Shown piece by piece: positions 1-10,917 of a stretch of 64,000 nt of DNA. Origin of the DNA: Pyrenopolyporus hunteri. Its lineage: Eukaryota; Ascomycota; Sordariomycetes; Xylariales; Hypoxylaceae. Both the position numbers and the translations under genes were made by a program. The notes beneath the pieces were generated by a model that was given only the letters and a program-made list of their open reading frames with translations, was not told the origin of the DNA and made no database searches. Location: contig CADCXC010000001.1 in assembly GCA_902806595.1 (NCBI GenBank), positions 682,001 to 746,000 on the forward strand, written 5' to 3'. Each line of letters starts with the position of its first letter. The first letter of the stretch is position 1.

Positions 1-763
1 GAGAGCGACGCCGAGCCCGCCGATCTAGACTACGAAAATGCCGACTACGGCGAGAACCCTCCTTACGGCGCCACCGGAAGAACCTCGCACTCGAAGACCG
101 ACGCCCATTCTTCCTTCCGACCCGATGATGTAAGCTACGGCGCGGGCGAGGTGCACCCCGAAGCGAGCGGCGCCTCCGCCGGATGGGGCTCTCAAGTCTC
201 CGGCGCCCTGCGACGTACTCCCAGCCCGCAGCAGTTCTTGTCCAACGCCGGCAAGACGGTGGCGGCGGCTATCGGCAGCGCACTCGCTACGATGAGGGAC
301 GACGACAAGGACGCCTACGCTGATCACGAAACTTGGTCGGAGGAAGCCGAAGCTCGAAAGGAGAAGCTGGCGCCGCCCCCGCCTAGGGACTCTAACAAAC
401 GCCGGAAGACGGTCGCCATCGTGGTCTCGGCGGACACGAATATGGATGATCTCGACGCCGAAGGATTCCACGAGCACGCTGTATGACTTTTACCTCTCGC
501 TTCAGGAATCCCGTAATGCGTGCTGGCTTGCTCGGTTGCTTATCTGCTAACTCATCCTGTAGTCCATCCTATCTCACATACCGCGCAACACCGATCTTTC
601 TAAGATCAAGCTGTTCATCTTGATCTATGCGCCGGGCCTCAAGGATTCCGCTCTCGAATCGTCGGCCGCTAACCTACCTCCGGCATCGTTGAGCTCGTCA
701 TTCTCGAATATCGCGAATGAGCAGGCTCAAACCCCGGGAGAGGAGGCGAAAAGTCCACTGTAC

Positions 764-798
<35 letters not shown>

Positions 799-1286
799 CC
801 CTACGAGTGAGAAGAGCGTTGTAACTTGCTAACTTAGAATGCAGACTGAGCTCTAATTCGACTAACACGCCCTTTAACTTGGTCTATTCGCAAGCTCTAG
901 CTTTGGTCGAAAAAGAGAGTATGGTACTGCCGTTTACGTCTCCCAACGGCCATGTGCATATTCTTCGCCACCTGCAGCCGGAGGTCATCTACCTTCAGGA
1001 GTCTCTAGCCGGCGATGACGGAGGTGTCATCACTCAGCTGCAAACCTGGCTTAAGTACGACGTCATTCTCGTGGTCGGAGCCGACGGCGGTCACGGCGGG
1101 CTCGCGGATAGCGATTCCGAGGCCGAGAAGCCGGAGGGGTCGGAAAAGACCGAAGAGAAGAAGAAGAGGAAGGAAGATCTGTGGTGGCAGCGAGAAGAGC
1201 GGGTTGGACGTGGACGAGGCGTGGTGGTGGTTGATAGTCTGAGAGTTGGCGACGATTGGGCACGTCGGGTGCAGGGCAAGGAGTAA
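1..1286 (+). CDS. Pex22-like peroxisomal protein (5' partial)
   Basis: Three exons are readable: 1-480 (open at the left edge, frame 1), 563-759 and 845-1286, joined across introns 481-562 and 760-844. Both introns have GT-AG ends and the first has a GCTAAC branch point. The joined C-terminal part contains a beta-strand KTVAIVVSADTN, then KLFILIYAPGL, then a conserved block LPFTSPNGHVHILRHLQPE followed by a WLKYDVILVVGADGGHGGL strand, ending in a basic GRGRGVVVVDSLRVGDDW tail. I recognise this pattern from fungal peroxin-22-like proteins. Pex22 anchors the E2 enzyme Pex4 on the peroxisome for Pex5 recycling. The acidic low-complexity segment at the left edge is less conserved. The membrane anchor, if present, lies outside the window. 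The assignment rests on family memory, so it is moderately sure. The second intron carries a (GA)n microsatellite. Confidence 0.65.
766..797 (+). repeat. (GA)n microsatellite in an intron
   Basis: A run of GA dinucleotides directly follows the GTACGT donor of the second intron of the Pex22-like gene. It has no coding role, because the exons join in phase on either side of it. Confidence 0.85.
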
Positions 1287-2364
1287 TGGCCAGGAGTAAT
1301 TACCTCTCGGGGTACCGTTCCGGCGATGGTGATATGAGCGTCATGTGTGAAGCGACTGGTTTTCTTACGGGCTTCTTTGAAAGAGACATACGGACTTCAG
1401 GTTACGTCTTCTATAACGGCAGATATATGATTTATCCTTCTCTGTAGTATCCTTGGGTTGGTTGCGGTTTAGCACATAAGGTACCTCTTTGGCGGGGAGG
1501 TAATGAGTCCCTGTTTGAGGGGTTAGGTAGTGGCCTTTATAAAATACCATCATCACAATTGGGTGTCACTTTACGAAGAGTTCATTCCGGAGACGAGATT
1601 ATGACTACCTATGTACCTATATACTGACTGCCGGCCCTACCCGCCTGCCTACCAGGTACATACCTACCTACCTAGGTACCTACCTACCTAGCTAGGTACC
1701 TGCCCACCTACCAATAAACGTGTACGTGAAGACCTAGGTAGCATCCTGCTCTAGATGTTGTTAGGTACACTGGGGCCTTGGATATCTGGTAGGGTATCTT
1801 GTACGTACGACCGATATGGTCACATGATAAACCGAACGTACTACCTTACTGTATATAGGTGGTAGGTACAGATGTTGCCCGTTCGGGGGCCGAGGTATGA
1901 TCTTAGGTATCTGGGTCCATACCTGGTACCTATGTACATAGGTACCCAAGTAGGTCCGCCGGTTGGCTTGCTTATATAATCCGGTGGAGCCACTTCGATC
2001 AAAGCGGCTGATGAGGCTCAATCCCAATTAGCGGTTTTATGCCAGAGTCGAAGTTCCCAACTTACCTGCTTCTACTCCATCATTAACATAATCGACCCCA
2101 CACAAAGCATTCAACCACAACATTCAAACTCCCTATTATAGCGAATTCATTATCGGGCGCGCTCTCTAATCATCGTCGCATATCGCTACGGTATCACGCA
2201 ATAATAATCCAGAACCGAACCTACCTATACAAGTGGTGTTTTGCCAACAACAACAACTACTCCTCTTCTCTCTTCTTATCCCCGTCGCGCGCGCATCCTT
2301 ACGTCTTATTTTTTTTCTTCTCGTTACTATAGTCTCCACCACGTCCCAAACCACGTCGCGATCA
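1287..2364. other. Spacer between the Pex22-like gene and SPT20
   Basis: No supportable gene. Positions 1643-1740 hold a cluster of ACCT/AGGT tetranucleotides with CCTAGG centres. The last 400 bases become pyrimidine-rich and probably include the SPT20 promoter and leader. Confidence 0.6.
1643..1735. repeat. ACCT/AGGT palindromic tetranucleotide cluster
   Basis: Imperfect tandem copies of TACC and CTAC with CTAGG centres, able to fold on themselves. The same motif recurs in nearly every spacer of the window. Confidence 0.8.
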
Positions 2365-2418
2365 ATGTCCATAGCAACCCGGAATTTGGCGATAACTGCA
2401 GTCCTTAGCCACTACTAA
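2365..2418 (+). promoter_or_regulatory. Candidate upstream ORF in the SPT20 leader
   Basis: An ATG at 2365 opens a 17-codon frame ending in TAA at 2416-2418, 52 bases before the proposed SPT20 start. If it lies in the transcript it could reduce or regulate SPT20 translation. Its presence in the mRNA is not shown by the sequence. Confidence 0.3.
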
Positions 2419-2470
2419 TCGAGCGTCGCTTAGTCGCTTCGTAGTGGCGCGGAGCTTCGTGTCCCTAGCT

Positions 2471-4214
2471 ATGGCTCCCGTCGTCGCCGCGGCCGCCGTC
2501 CCTCCGCCTCCCACTCCTAAGCTTAAACGTCCACCACCACCGGGTATCCAGACAAATGGCGTATCTTCATCTCAATCCTCTCCTTCCCCGAACATGACGT
2601 CCAAGCGCCCCCCTCCTACCGCGTCCAAGCAACAGCAGCAGCAGCAGCAGCATCAACAACAGCAATCGTCGAACTCGACCGCCGTGAACGGCGCCAACGG
2701 AACCGCTCATCGGCCCGGCCTAGCCCGTTCGAGACGCGATACGTCGAACCAGGGCCCGGGCCGTAACCAGAGGAATAACTCGTCTCTGAAGTCGGCCTCC
2801 TTGGCTATCGACACGTCGCTGCATAAGTCTTTCGAGCCACGTCCGGACGGTAAATAAACCCGCCTTCCCCCCCTCAAAAAAAATAAACGCTTTGTCGTGC
2901 TAACGATATAGAATAGTGGTCACCGATGCCTACATTCTCAAGAAATATTCCGGGCAACCTCCGTCGCTGATCGTACATCTCTATCCTAATCATTTCAAAT
3001 TCGACCGGCAAGATAGCGTCTTCCTGTATAAGTCACCGATGAAATCTTTCCTGGATCATGTCAGAAATCGGACGGTCCCTCACGAAATGTTGCAAGATCT
3101 CAACGAAGCCGGTGTGTCTTTCTACGAAGGCTGCCTAATCGTACAGGTACACGACCACAAGACCGCCACGCAATCCAAGGACGTCGCGCGCCCGGCGTCC
3201 AAATCCACTTCGGCAAAGCCGTCCTCGATCCATAACTACAACCCTTATATCACGCCTTCCCCCTACGTTCCATTCCCCAAGGAGAGCGCGGAGAACGGGC
3301 TGCAGGAGGGCGACGCAAAACCTGCGCACAGTGATCCCGGCGATAAGGAGAGCATGCCGGCGCCACCGGCTCCTAGCGACGGGCAGAAGAACAAGGCGCA
3401 GCCGGAGGTTAAGATATTTACGGTAGTCCTTCACCCGACACCGCAAAGCTTGCACGTGGACTTGATGATTAAAGCATCCACGCCGCGAGGATCCGGCGAC
3501 GGTAAGGCCGGCGGCGATTCTAGCGCGGTGCCTCCCACCCCGATATCCGCCGTCCCTCCAACTCCGACGGCGGCGGGCGTGCCGCCACCCGCCAAGAAGG
3601 TAAAACGTGAAAAAATGGAACTGGACGGCAGCGACATATACGCTGCGGAGGCTCAGATCCTTCTCGCGACCGCGGCTCCCTTACATCTCGAAGTCCCTAA
3701 GAACAGGGAAGACGCTCTCTCCTTCCTAGCTAAGCGTATGGCGGATCCGAAACACTCCGATCCCCCGCCGAAGCCGAAGGCCCGGAAGCGGACCGTGGCC
3801 GAGAGAGCCGCGGACGAAGCTCTGGCCGCGGAGCAAGAGAAGTACATGCTTACGTACGACGAGCGCCGTTCGGCCAATACCGGCGGTGTGCAGACGGGTG
3901 CCGACGGCGCTGACGGCGACGGACAATCCGGCACGGCTACCTTCGAGCCTCGTTTTGAAAGGTTTAAGGTCCTCGCCGATATTAAGAGAGCGCACGAGGA
4001 GAAGAAAAAACAGGAGAAGATTCGACAAGCAGAGAACGAGCGCAAGCTCCAACTTCAGAAACAAGAGATACAGCGACAGCAAGCCGAGCAAGATAAGCTT
4101 CGTCGCGAAGAGGCACAACGACAACGGCTGCTGCAGCAACAGCAGCAGCAGCAGCAACAACAGCAGCAGCAACAGCAGCAACAGCAGCAACAACAACAGC
4201 AACAACAACAACAA

Positions 4215-4256
<42 letters not shown>

Positions 4257-5636
4257 GAAGCTCAGCGCCGCGCAATTGCCCAGCAGCATGCGCAGGCTCA
4301 AGCCCAAGCGCAGGCTCAGGCCCAGGCCCAGGCACAAGCCCAAGCTCAGGCGCAAGCTCAGGCTGCACAATCCCCCCAGAATACTCCGATGAACCAAATG
4401 TCCCAATCGTCTCACGGACATCCCGTCCAGAACGGAATGCCCAACGGTGTTATGTCAGCCCAGGCCGCCCACAGATTCCAGCAACAGGTCTCGCAGCCGC
4501 CCGTCTCGTCACCTGTCGTTCGTCAGAATACGCCGCAGAACATGTCGAGTCCTATGGTCGGCAACGCTCCTATGCAGCAGACGAATTCCGGCATGGGAGC
4601 AAGTCCTCAGAGGCCGTCTTCCGTCGCCCAGACCCACGGGCCCATGTCCGCACCCATGGCCATTAGCATGTCCGCGAGGGGTAGTCAGCAAAGTCATCCT
4701 TCCAACACACCTCGCATGCCGAGCGCGACCCCGCAGATGTCTCACGGTACTCCGATCAACCGGCCGATGCCGACGCCTCGGATGAGCCAGGCTAGCCCGC
4801 CCCCGGGCATGATAGCTCAGAACTCCCACATGGGACAGATGTTGATGGGAAGCCAGAACATGGGCCAGCAGGTGCCGAATCAGTTAATGGTCGCCCAGAT
4901 ACAACAGCAGCAACGCCAGCGAATCGCTCACCAGCACCAGTTACAGGCGATGCAGGGCAGCATGATGAACGGGCAGAACACGCAGATGCACAGCCAAATA
5001 TTCTCGAACCCGCTCATACGCCAGCAGATGATTAACGCGGGTATACAAAATCCTAACGTCATGAACGCCGCTCAGCAAGCGCAATTTGCGCAGCGGTATC
5101 AGCAGCAGCTCAATAGTATGCAGCAGCAGCAGCAGCAGCAGCAGCACCAACAGCACCAGCAGATGCAGGGGCAGATGCCCAACCAGCAGGTGGGCAACCA
5201 AGGCTTCATGAATGTGGGCGGCATGAATCCCGCTCAGATGGCCGCCATACAGCAGCAGATGCAGCAGCATATGCAACAACAAGGCCAGCACGCGCGGCCC
5301 CCGCCTAACCCGATAGCGCTACAGATTCGGCAGAGGCAGCAGCAGATCTACCAGCAGAACATCGGACAGATGGTGGATCGGTTCGGCGGCCAGCAGAACA
5401 TACCGCAAGAATTTCTCGAGCAGTTTAAACAAACCTGCCTCAAGAGAGCGCAAGACAGTGTACAACGCGAAATCATGCAGCGGCGGCAGATGGCACAAAA
5501 CATGCAAAATATGCAGAACGGGATGCAGAACGGGATGCCGGCCGGGATGCAAGGCGGAATGCAAGGCGGAATGCAAGGCGGCGTACAAGGCGGTATGCAA
5601 AACGGTATGACCGGGATGAACGGATTGATGCAGTAG
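2471..5636 (+). CDS. SPT20: SAGA complex subunit Spt20
   Basis: Two exons, 2471-2849 and 2917-5636, are joined over a 67-nt intron (GT at 2850, branch GCTAAC near 2899, AG at 2915-2916) to give 1032 residues. The ATG at 2471 is the first in frame; a nearer AG at 2911 would create a stop. Residues 1-126 are Pro- and Ser-rich with a short Gln run. From about residue 127 comes the Spt20 domain, with landmarks VTDAYILKKYSG, SLIVHLYPNHFKFD, FLYKSPMKSFLDH and EGCLIVQVHDHK, continuing to KIFTVVLHPTPQSL near residue 290. The rest is low complexity: a charged helix, 41 consecutive Gln (4134-4256), Ala-Gln repeats, Met/Gln/Pro-rich stretches and a Gly-Met-Gln tail. Spt20 holds the SAGA co-activator together in the nucleus. 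The family call is strong; the exact N-terminus is less certain. Confidence 0.92.
4134..4256 (+). repeat. Poly-glutamine (CAG/CAA) tract inside SPT20
   Basis: 41 consecutive Gln codons, a mixture of CAG and CAA, with purer CAG at the 3' end. The mixed middle suggests selection for the peptide rather than a recent pure expansion. Ala-Gln dipeptide repeats (4294-4365) follow. Confidence 0.95.
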
Positions 5637-6394
5637 GTTGCTATACGGCGCCGGCCTTACCGTTAGGGACTAGAACCCGTCTGGCGGATCGTAAGAAGAA
5701 AAAGGAGGAGAAGAAGGACGAGGACGAGGGGGAAGTGCGCGGGCCCGTCGAATGCGGGTCTCTTGGTTGGTTCTTTTCTTTGCATTGTGAAAACAGATAG
5801 GCTTGGGCCTTAGCCGGCGCCAAGAGAAACCATCTCTTCCGAGACCGATACGGCGTTCATGGGAAGGTGTCGGTATAACAATTCCAAATATCTAGCATTA
5901 TCGGGGTGTCCTGTCCGGACCAGGCGGTTCAGGTTTATTTTCATTATACCCATTTCGCTAGCTTGGTACGGGGTCACGAACGACGGGCGTATGCTTTTGA
6001 TGATAGTTTACGGAATAGGAGTAGGAATAGGATTGAATTAATTTCACCTGCGGATGTGGCAGCGGTGTCTAGGAGTTTTTCGTAGTTTGGCGTGTTTCGC
6101 GGTGACCCTTTTTTTTCTCCCTCTGTTACGTCTCTCCGGCTTGATCCTGCCTCTTTTTCTCTCCTTTCCTAAGAGCTATTCTCGATAATAGGGGGGGAAG
6201 GTTGTACCCAAGAAAAGGGGTCATGGGTTATGGGTCACGGGGGTGTCGACGTACCTTAGGTACCTCCTGGGTAACTCGGTATATGAATAGGTACCTCTTA
6301 ATGCATCGATCAAGTAACGCTCCGTACTGGTTTGGTTTCCCCCCATTACAACAACTGCTTTAAGCGCATATTACGTAGGTACGTGCATAGACTA

Positions 6395-6443
6395 CTACCT
6401 AGTTAGGTACCTAGGTAGGTACCTAGGTAGGTACCTAGGTAAG
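6395..6443. repeat. AGGT tetranucleotide cluster
   Basis: Tandem TAGGTACC units that read nearly the same on both strands. This is the clearest such cluster in the first 10 kb. Confidence 0.85.
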
Positions 6444-7002
6444 GAGGTAGTCACGTTAACTCTATACGGGCCTATGACGACGAGCCGCGGGACCTGACAA
6501 GCTTCAAGAGAAACAAGCTTCCACATACCGTCAGCCAAGTGCACGCTACCAAAGCCAACCACATCCTTTTTTAACGTTTTTAGCCCATCAACAGCGAGGG
6601 CATGCGAGCTCCGTCCGTATCGTGACGAGACTTGGCCATCTCTACCCACCCTTGGGATACCTCTTGATTAAGGCTCATCCCATCCTTTTGTCGTTTTGTC
6701 GTATTGTCGCCGGCACCCATACATTTCTACATTTCTACAATTCTACGTACGCACCTAGATAGGTACGCATCTAGGCACACGCCACCAATACGCGCGGAAC
6801 ACACGAACATTCGTACGTTCTTATATTATATTGTAATTTGCACAATACAATAGTCTATTCGATCCGATCGCTCCGCTGATCCCGGGGCCCCAACCGCGTT
6901 CCTGCTCGGCCTCTCATTCATCCATCATCTTTATCGGTGGCTACCAACCTACCTATCTTTCTCTCTTTCAACCTCGACTTCGAAAAACCCTTGGCAACCG
7001 TA

Positions 7003-7030
7003 TCCCCTCCCCTCCCCTCCCCTCCCCTCC
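7003..7030 (+). promoter_or_regulatory. CCCCT pyrimidine tract upstream of ATG27
   Basis: Five or six tandem CCCCT units about 125 bases before the ATG27 start. Pyrimidine-rich tracts near transcription starts are common in filamentous ascomycetes. A promoter role is inferred. Confidence 0.45.
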
Positions 7031-7154
7031 GGCCATCCCTCATTTCTCTTCCGTCCGGCCGTCATCAAGGGAAATCGAATCGTCGCATCCCCGCAAACTC
7101 AACCGCATCGCGCGCCCGACGGACCCGACCGCATCGGTGAACTATTCCTACGTC

Positions 7155-8386
7155 ATGAAGGCCCCGACGATGCACGCGGCGGACATCGCATTGCTCGTGT
7201 CCCTGCTGCTGGCCCCTCTCCCCGCGACAGCTATGCTGGATTGCAAATCCGTCGTGGCAGGCGGACACCGATTCGATCTATCCGCGTTAGGCGGCCCGCA
7301 CTCCGTCGTGACAAGCCGCCTCGTAGACGACACACCACACAACACCACGTATACCGTGGATATATGTCGCCCGCTTAAGAAGAAGGGCGACGTAAAAAAG
7401 AATGAACAATGCCCCAACGGCTCCCGAGGTGTGTTGCTGATGCCGCGGCCCTTCTCTTCGCATCGGGGCTGAGTACCGTACTGACTTGACCGTTTCCGTT
7501 ACCAGTATGCGCCATCAAACGGATAGGCGACACGTTCGAGAAGGCCATACCCATCGCCGGCGAGCTAGCCGTACACGGTGGCGGACCCCTAGACCACGAA
7601 GTAACGCGGCTCAGCACCTCGGACTCGCACTCGGACTCGAAGAAGGAGGGCGTCCGCATAGTGCTGAAAGGCGGTTTCGATAAGACGGACAGCGGCAAGA
7701 AGCGGGCGCAGAGGGCCATCATAGAATTCATCTGCAAAGAAGGCCTGAACGGGACCGAGGGCGAGTACGACCCCGTCGACGACAAGTACGATTCCAACCC
7801 GGAGGACTCTGGCGCGGCTCGGATGAACCCGCTTCTGTTCAGGGCCGAGGACGGGGATAACGGTGGCGACGGAGAAGGCGACGGCGACGGTGACGGTGAC
7901 GACGAGGCACCCAAGGAAGTCCAGCTGGGTATCGAGAACGACCCAAGCCTGATATTTGACAGTTACGAGCCTCTGGAAGAGGACGGGAACGTCGACGTGC
8001 TGCGCCTGACTTGGTTATCTCAATACGCCTGCGAGTCGTCTGACGGCGACAATTCCGGCGGCGAAAGGCCGAGCCCTCACTGGGGCTTCTTCACGTGGCT
8101 AGTCATCCTGTAAGTGTCTGCTCCCCATCGAGAAGCGTCGAACTCCGCGTCCGGTTACGCGTTGCCTTGCTTGCTAATCGATACGCCCAGCGTCTTCCTC
8201 GGAACCGCGGCATATCTCATCTTCGGTTCGTGGCTCAACTACAACCGCTACGGAGCTCGGGGCTGGGACCTCATCCCTCACGGCGACACCATCCGCGACA
8301 TCCCCTACCTGATGAAGGACTGGACTAGGAGGGTGCTTAACACGGTACAGGGGAGCGGAAGCCGCGGGGGCTACAGCGCCGTCTGA
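7155..8386 (+). CDS. ATG27: Autophagy-related protein 27
   Basis: Three exons, 7155-7428, 7506-8109 and 8191-8386, give 357 residues; both introns are GT-AG and the joins keep phase (1, then 2). Residues 1-26 form a signal peptide (ADIALLVSLLLAPLPATA). The luminal part has the cysteine pattern of an Atg27/MRH-type domain (LDCKSV, VDICRPLKKKGD, EQCPNGSRVCAIKR). An acidic Gly-Asp repeat (around 7850-7905) interrupts the luminal domain. A single transmembrane helix lies near residues 283-305 (FTWLVILVFLGTAAYLIF), followed by a cytosolic tail ending in YSAV. That tail is the tyrosine sorting motif known from yeast Atg27. Atg27 cycles between Golgi, endosome and vacuole and supports Atg9 trafficking. 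Cysteines, topology and tail together make the call firm. Confidence 0.93.
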
Positions 8387-9258
8387 GCGAGGCCGGAGAG
8401 TGGTGAAAAGCGTGCCCCACCCCCCAATCGCAGCCTCGAGATGATCGTGCTTTTGCAGAACTTCCTGCGGGGAGAAGCCCACCCATATGATTTCTTTGGC
8501 GTTTGACGGTGGCGTACCTACCGGTCGGTCCGGGGCCAAATATGATGCGGCCCCCCTTGTATTATATGTAGGAAATTAGAGCGGATTCCGTAATTTTATC
8601 TCTGTGCATCAGCTGCTCTCTTTCCCCTGTCTCGCGTGTTTTGTGGGTTGTAAGAGGGTAAGGGGATAGCTAATACTCGATGCTCCCTTGACCAAGGTAG
8701 AGTGTGAGATTATTGCCCATCCCTGCATTTGGGCTTCATCGTGTGTCTTAACTCTCCAAAGATATATCAAGTACGTATTCGACGGCTTCTCAGAGGGGAG
8801 CGGTGGCCTCACTATAACAATCTAGCCTATCCTTCATCATATAATGAGGGTAGTGATTGCTTAGACGCATTTACTCATATCCAACGAAAAGAGAACCGCC
8901 GTTGCGGGGAGCAACCCAAACGATGCTTCAGCAGAATTCATTTTGACCACGCCGCTTCGAAGCGGCTTCGTATGAACCGTCACGGCTCACTACTAACTAG
9001 CGGTCTGGCACAGCAAATTATTGCAAAGTTCGGCGCTTACCTATCCTTACGTTAAGCATTTAACTGAAGGGGTTACAGCTTTCAATATGCGTGACCAACG
9101 CGTCGGTATAAGGAGTTCATTTCTGTAGCTCTACTGCAGCTATCTCATCAAACAAAACTTCAAATGCCACAAAAACCGAGCGACGTCAGCTTGCGATCAT
9201 CCCATAAGTTATAGCCTAGTTCTTTAAACGCGCTTTCGAGCCCCCGAGGCGATACCCG
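8387..9258. other. Convergent spacer between ATG27 and the C2H2 gene
   Basis: 3' flanks of two convergent genes. Open frames here are short and resemble nothing I know; no repeats of note. Confidence 0.5.
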
Positions 9259-10121
9259 TCAGAACGGGAACTGGGGGGCACCATCCTGCTGGTTGAGCGG
9301 CACGTCGCCCATGAGCACGTTGTCCATAAACTGCGACCCGAAGCCATAGTTCTGGCTGACATTATAGTTTTCGCCGACGCCATAGTTCTGACTGACACTA
9401 TAGGTCTCAACCATGAAAGAATGCATCATGCTCTGATGCTCGATGAGATCCACTTGTCGAACATAGCCGTTGACACCCCCTTGATGCATCCAATGACGGT
9501 GCATGGAAAGGGGGGTTCCTGCGCCGGCGAGACTAAGTTGACATTGTTATCGCCGATAGGTGTTCCTGAGACGACGAGAAGGCCCGCACCACTCCGCTTC
9601 GGTAGCTTGTCTTCGACGTCAATCTTATAAACGCCTCTCACGTGCTGGTCGAGATGGTCGAGTCGGTGGAAGCCTCTAGTCCCCCCGCGCTGATGACAAT
9701 ATTCGCATGGGTATTGGGGGATACCGCTAGCCTGGGAACTGATATGCCGTGTCAGCGAATCAAATTGGCCGAATCTTTTACCGCACGTGCAGCTGTATGC
9801 TTGGTGAGAAGTGGCTTTTGCATGCCTATTCAGTTCGGTGGAGGTTAGGAACCAACGGAGACACTGGTCGCAGTGCCAGCGTGGCGGGCTACTTGGGGGC
9901 GGTGTAGTTAGTAAAAAAAAAAAAAAAAAAAAAAAACCTTACCATCTCCCACCTGGCTGCGCAAGTGAAGAGCTAGGTATTGGCTGTGCATCCTGCAGGA
10001 CACCGTGCTGTTGCTGCAGCTGGTGGTGAACGTTCCTATCCACGGGAGGGGCGTTATTGGAGATGTTGCCGAGGGCATTGCTGCCCGAGTAGTTGCTAAG
10101 TATCTGACTATGTTCGTCCAT
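9259..10121 (-). CDS. C2H2 zinc-finger protein, frameshifted (probable pseudogene)
   Basis: Exon 1 (10121-9943) starts at an ATG in good context and encodes a Gln-rich segment. A roughly 51-nt intron with a GTAAG donor, a T24 run and an ACTAAC branch point leads to exon 2 from about 9891. Exon 2 encodes WHCDQCLRWF...H-x5-H (intact C2H2), YSCTCGKRF...H (second His not evident), YPCEYCHQRG...RLDHLDQHVRGVYK (Tyr where the second His is expected) and FPCTVIGCIKG. At that point the frame breaks in a five-base homopolymer (9476-9480). The remaining finger residues GYVRQVDLIEHQSMMH continue in the neighbouring frame to a stop at 9259; the unshifted frame stops at 9426. So there is one frameshift in the fourth finger plus lost ligands in two others. 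Either the gene is decaying, or the indel is an assembly error in a diverged gene. Target unknown. Confidence 0.6.
9892..9942 (-). repeat. Homopolymer A24/T24 within an intron
   Basis: 24 consecutive A on the + strand (9913-9936). On the coding strand it is a T run between the GTAAG donor and the ACTAAC branch point of the C2H2 gene, taking up almost half of the intron. Confidence 0.8.
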
Positions 10122-10917
10122 TGCTGCGAAGCGTTCAACGAGTGTAACAGCGAAGAATAGGATGATTTAATTGGACGACACGCCTCTGCTTGACTGAATT
10201 TTCGGCATGGGAGTCCATGGCTTCTTGAGGTCAAGCGCGAACTAGCACCTGGAGCGCGAAGCAAGGCCTTAACAAGGAACCTGAGATATACACGCTATAG
10301 AAAAGGCAAGCTGACGGGTGGTATAAGGCGGAATTCGTGCATATTAGGGTGGGAGGCTGGGTAACGGACCAGTTATATCCAAGGATACGAAACGGTCCTG
10401 AGATGTGAATAGGAAAAGTGCAAGTGTCAATGCCATGGCGGGCTGGCCAGCAAGAACCGATATTCATCGAGGTCCCAGGCGTTACAATAGTATTTGTATT
10501 TGTACAAAGCTTGGTAGCGATGGGTTAGGGTACTCGATCAGAGCTCGCAACCACAACAAGGCTCTTATTGGATAGTGGGATATCTCGATCGGAGCTGATC
10601 ATTCTCCCAAAATATGGGCTTCCCCTCGGCGAGCAATTACGGAGCCTCGTGAATCGGTTTACATCATCTCGGTGCGTCGAACACGACTTATGCTGGTATG
10701 ATGAGATCTCATCTGCGCTGCGTCGCATCACTATGACGTTGCTGCCGAGATCGAGACGCCCCCTCTGAAGTTTAAAGAGAGACCATATAACCCTCTCGCT
10801 CAAACTCGAAATGGTGCTTAGGTTCCAGTTCCAATCGACGAACCGCTTCGTTTCCCGAGCAAATACATATTTATCGGAGCAAAGAAAGATACGAATACCT
10901 TCTATCAATCTACAGCA
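10122..10917. other. Divergent promoter region
   Basis: 796 bases between the divergent starts of the C2H2 gene and the Gly-rich protein gene. It contains no supportable gene. A 139-codon frame on the minus strand (10525-10944) has no recognisable features. Confidence 0.5.

Larger units (their letters stand above)
5637..7154. other. Spacer between SPT20 and ATG27
   Basis: Probably SPT20 3' UTR on the left and ATG27 promoter and leader on the right. It holds an AGGT tetranucleotide cluster at 6401-6441 and a CCCCT pentamer tract at 7003-7030. I see no gene. Confidence 0.6.

Noticed and set aside
3726..4421. 231-codon minus-strand frame rich in leucine
   Set aside because: It is the reverse of the SPT20 polyglutamine region; the leucines come from CTG/TTG, complements of CAG/CAA.
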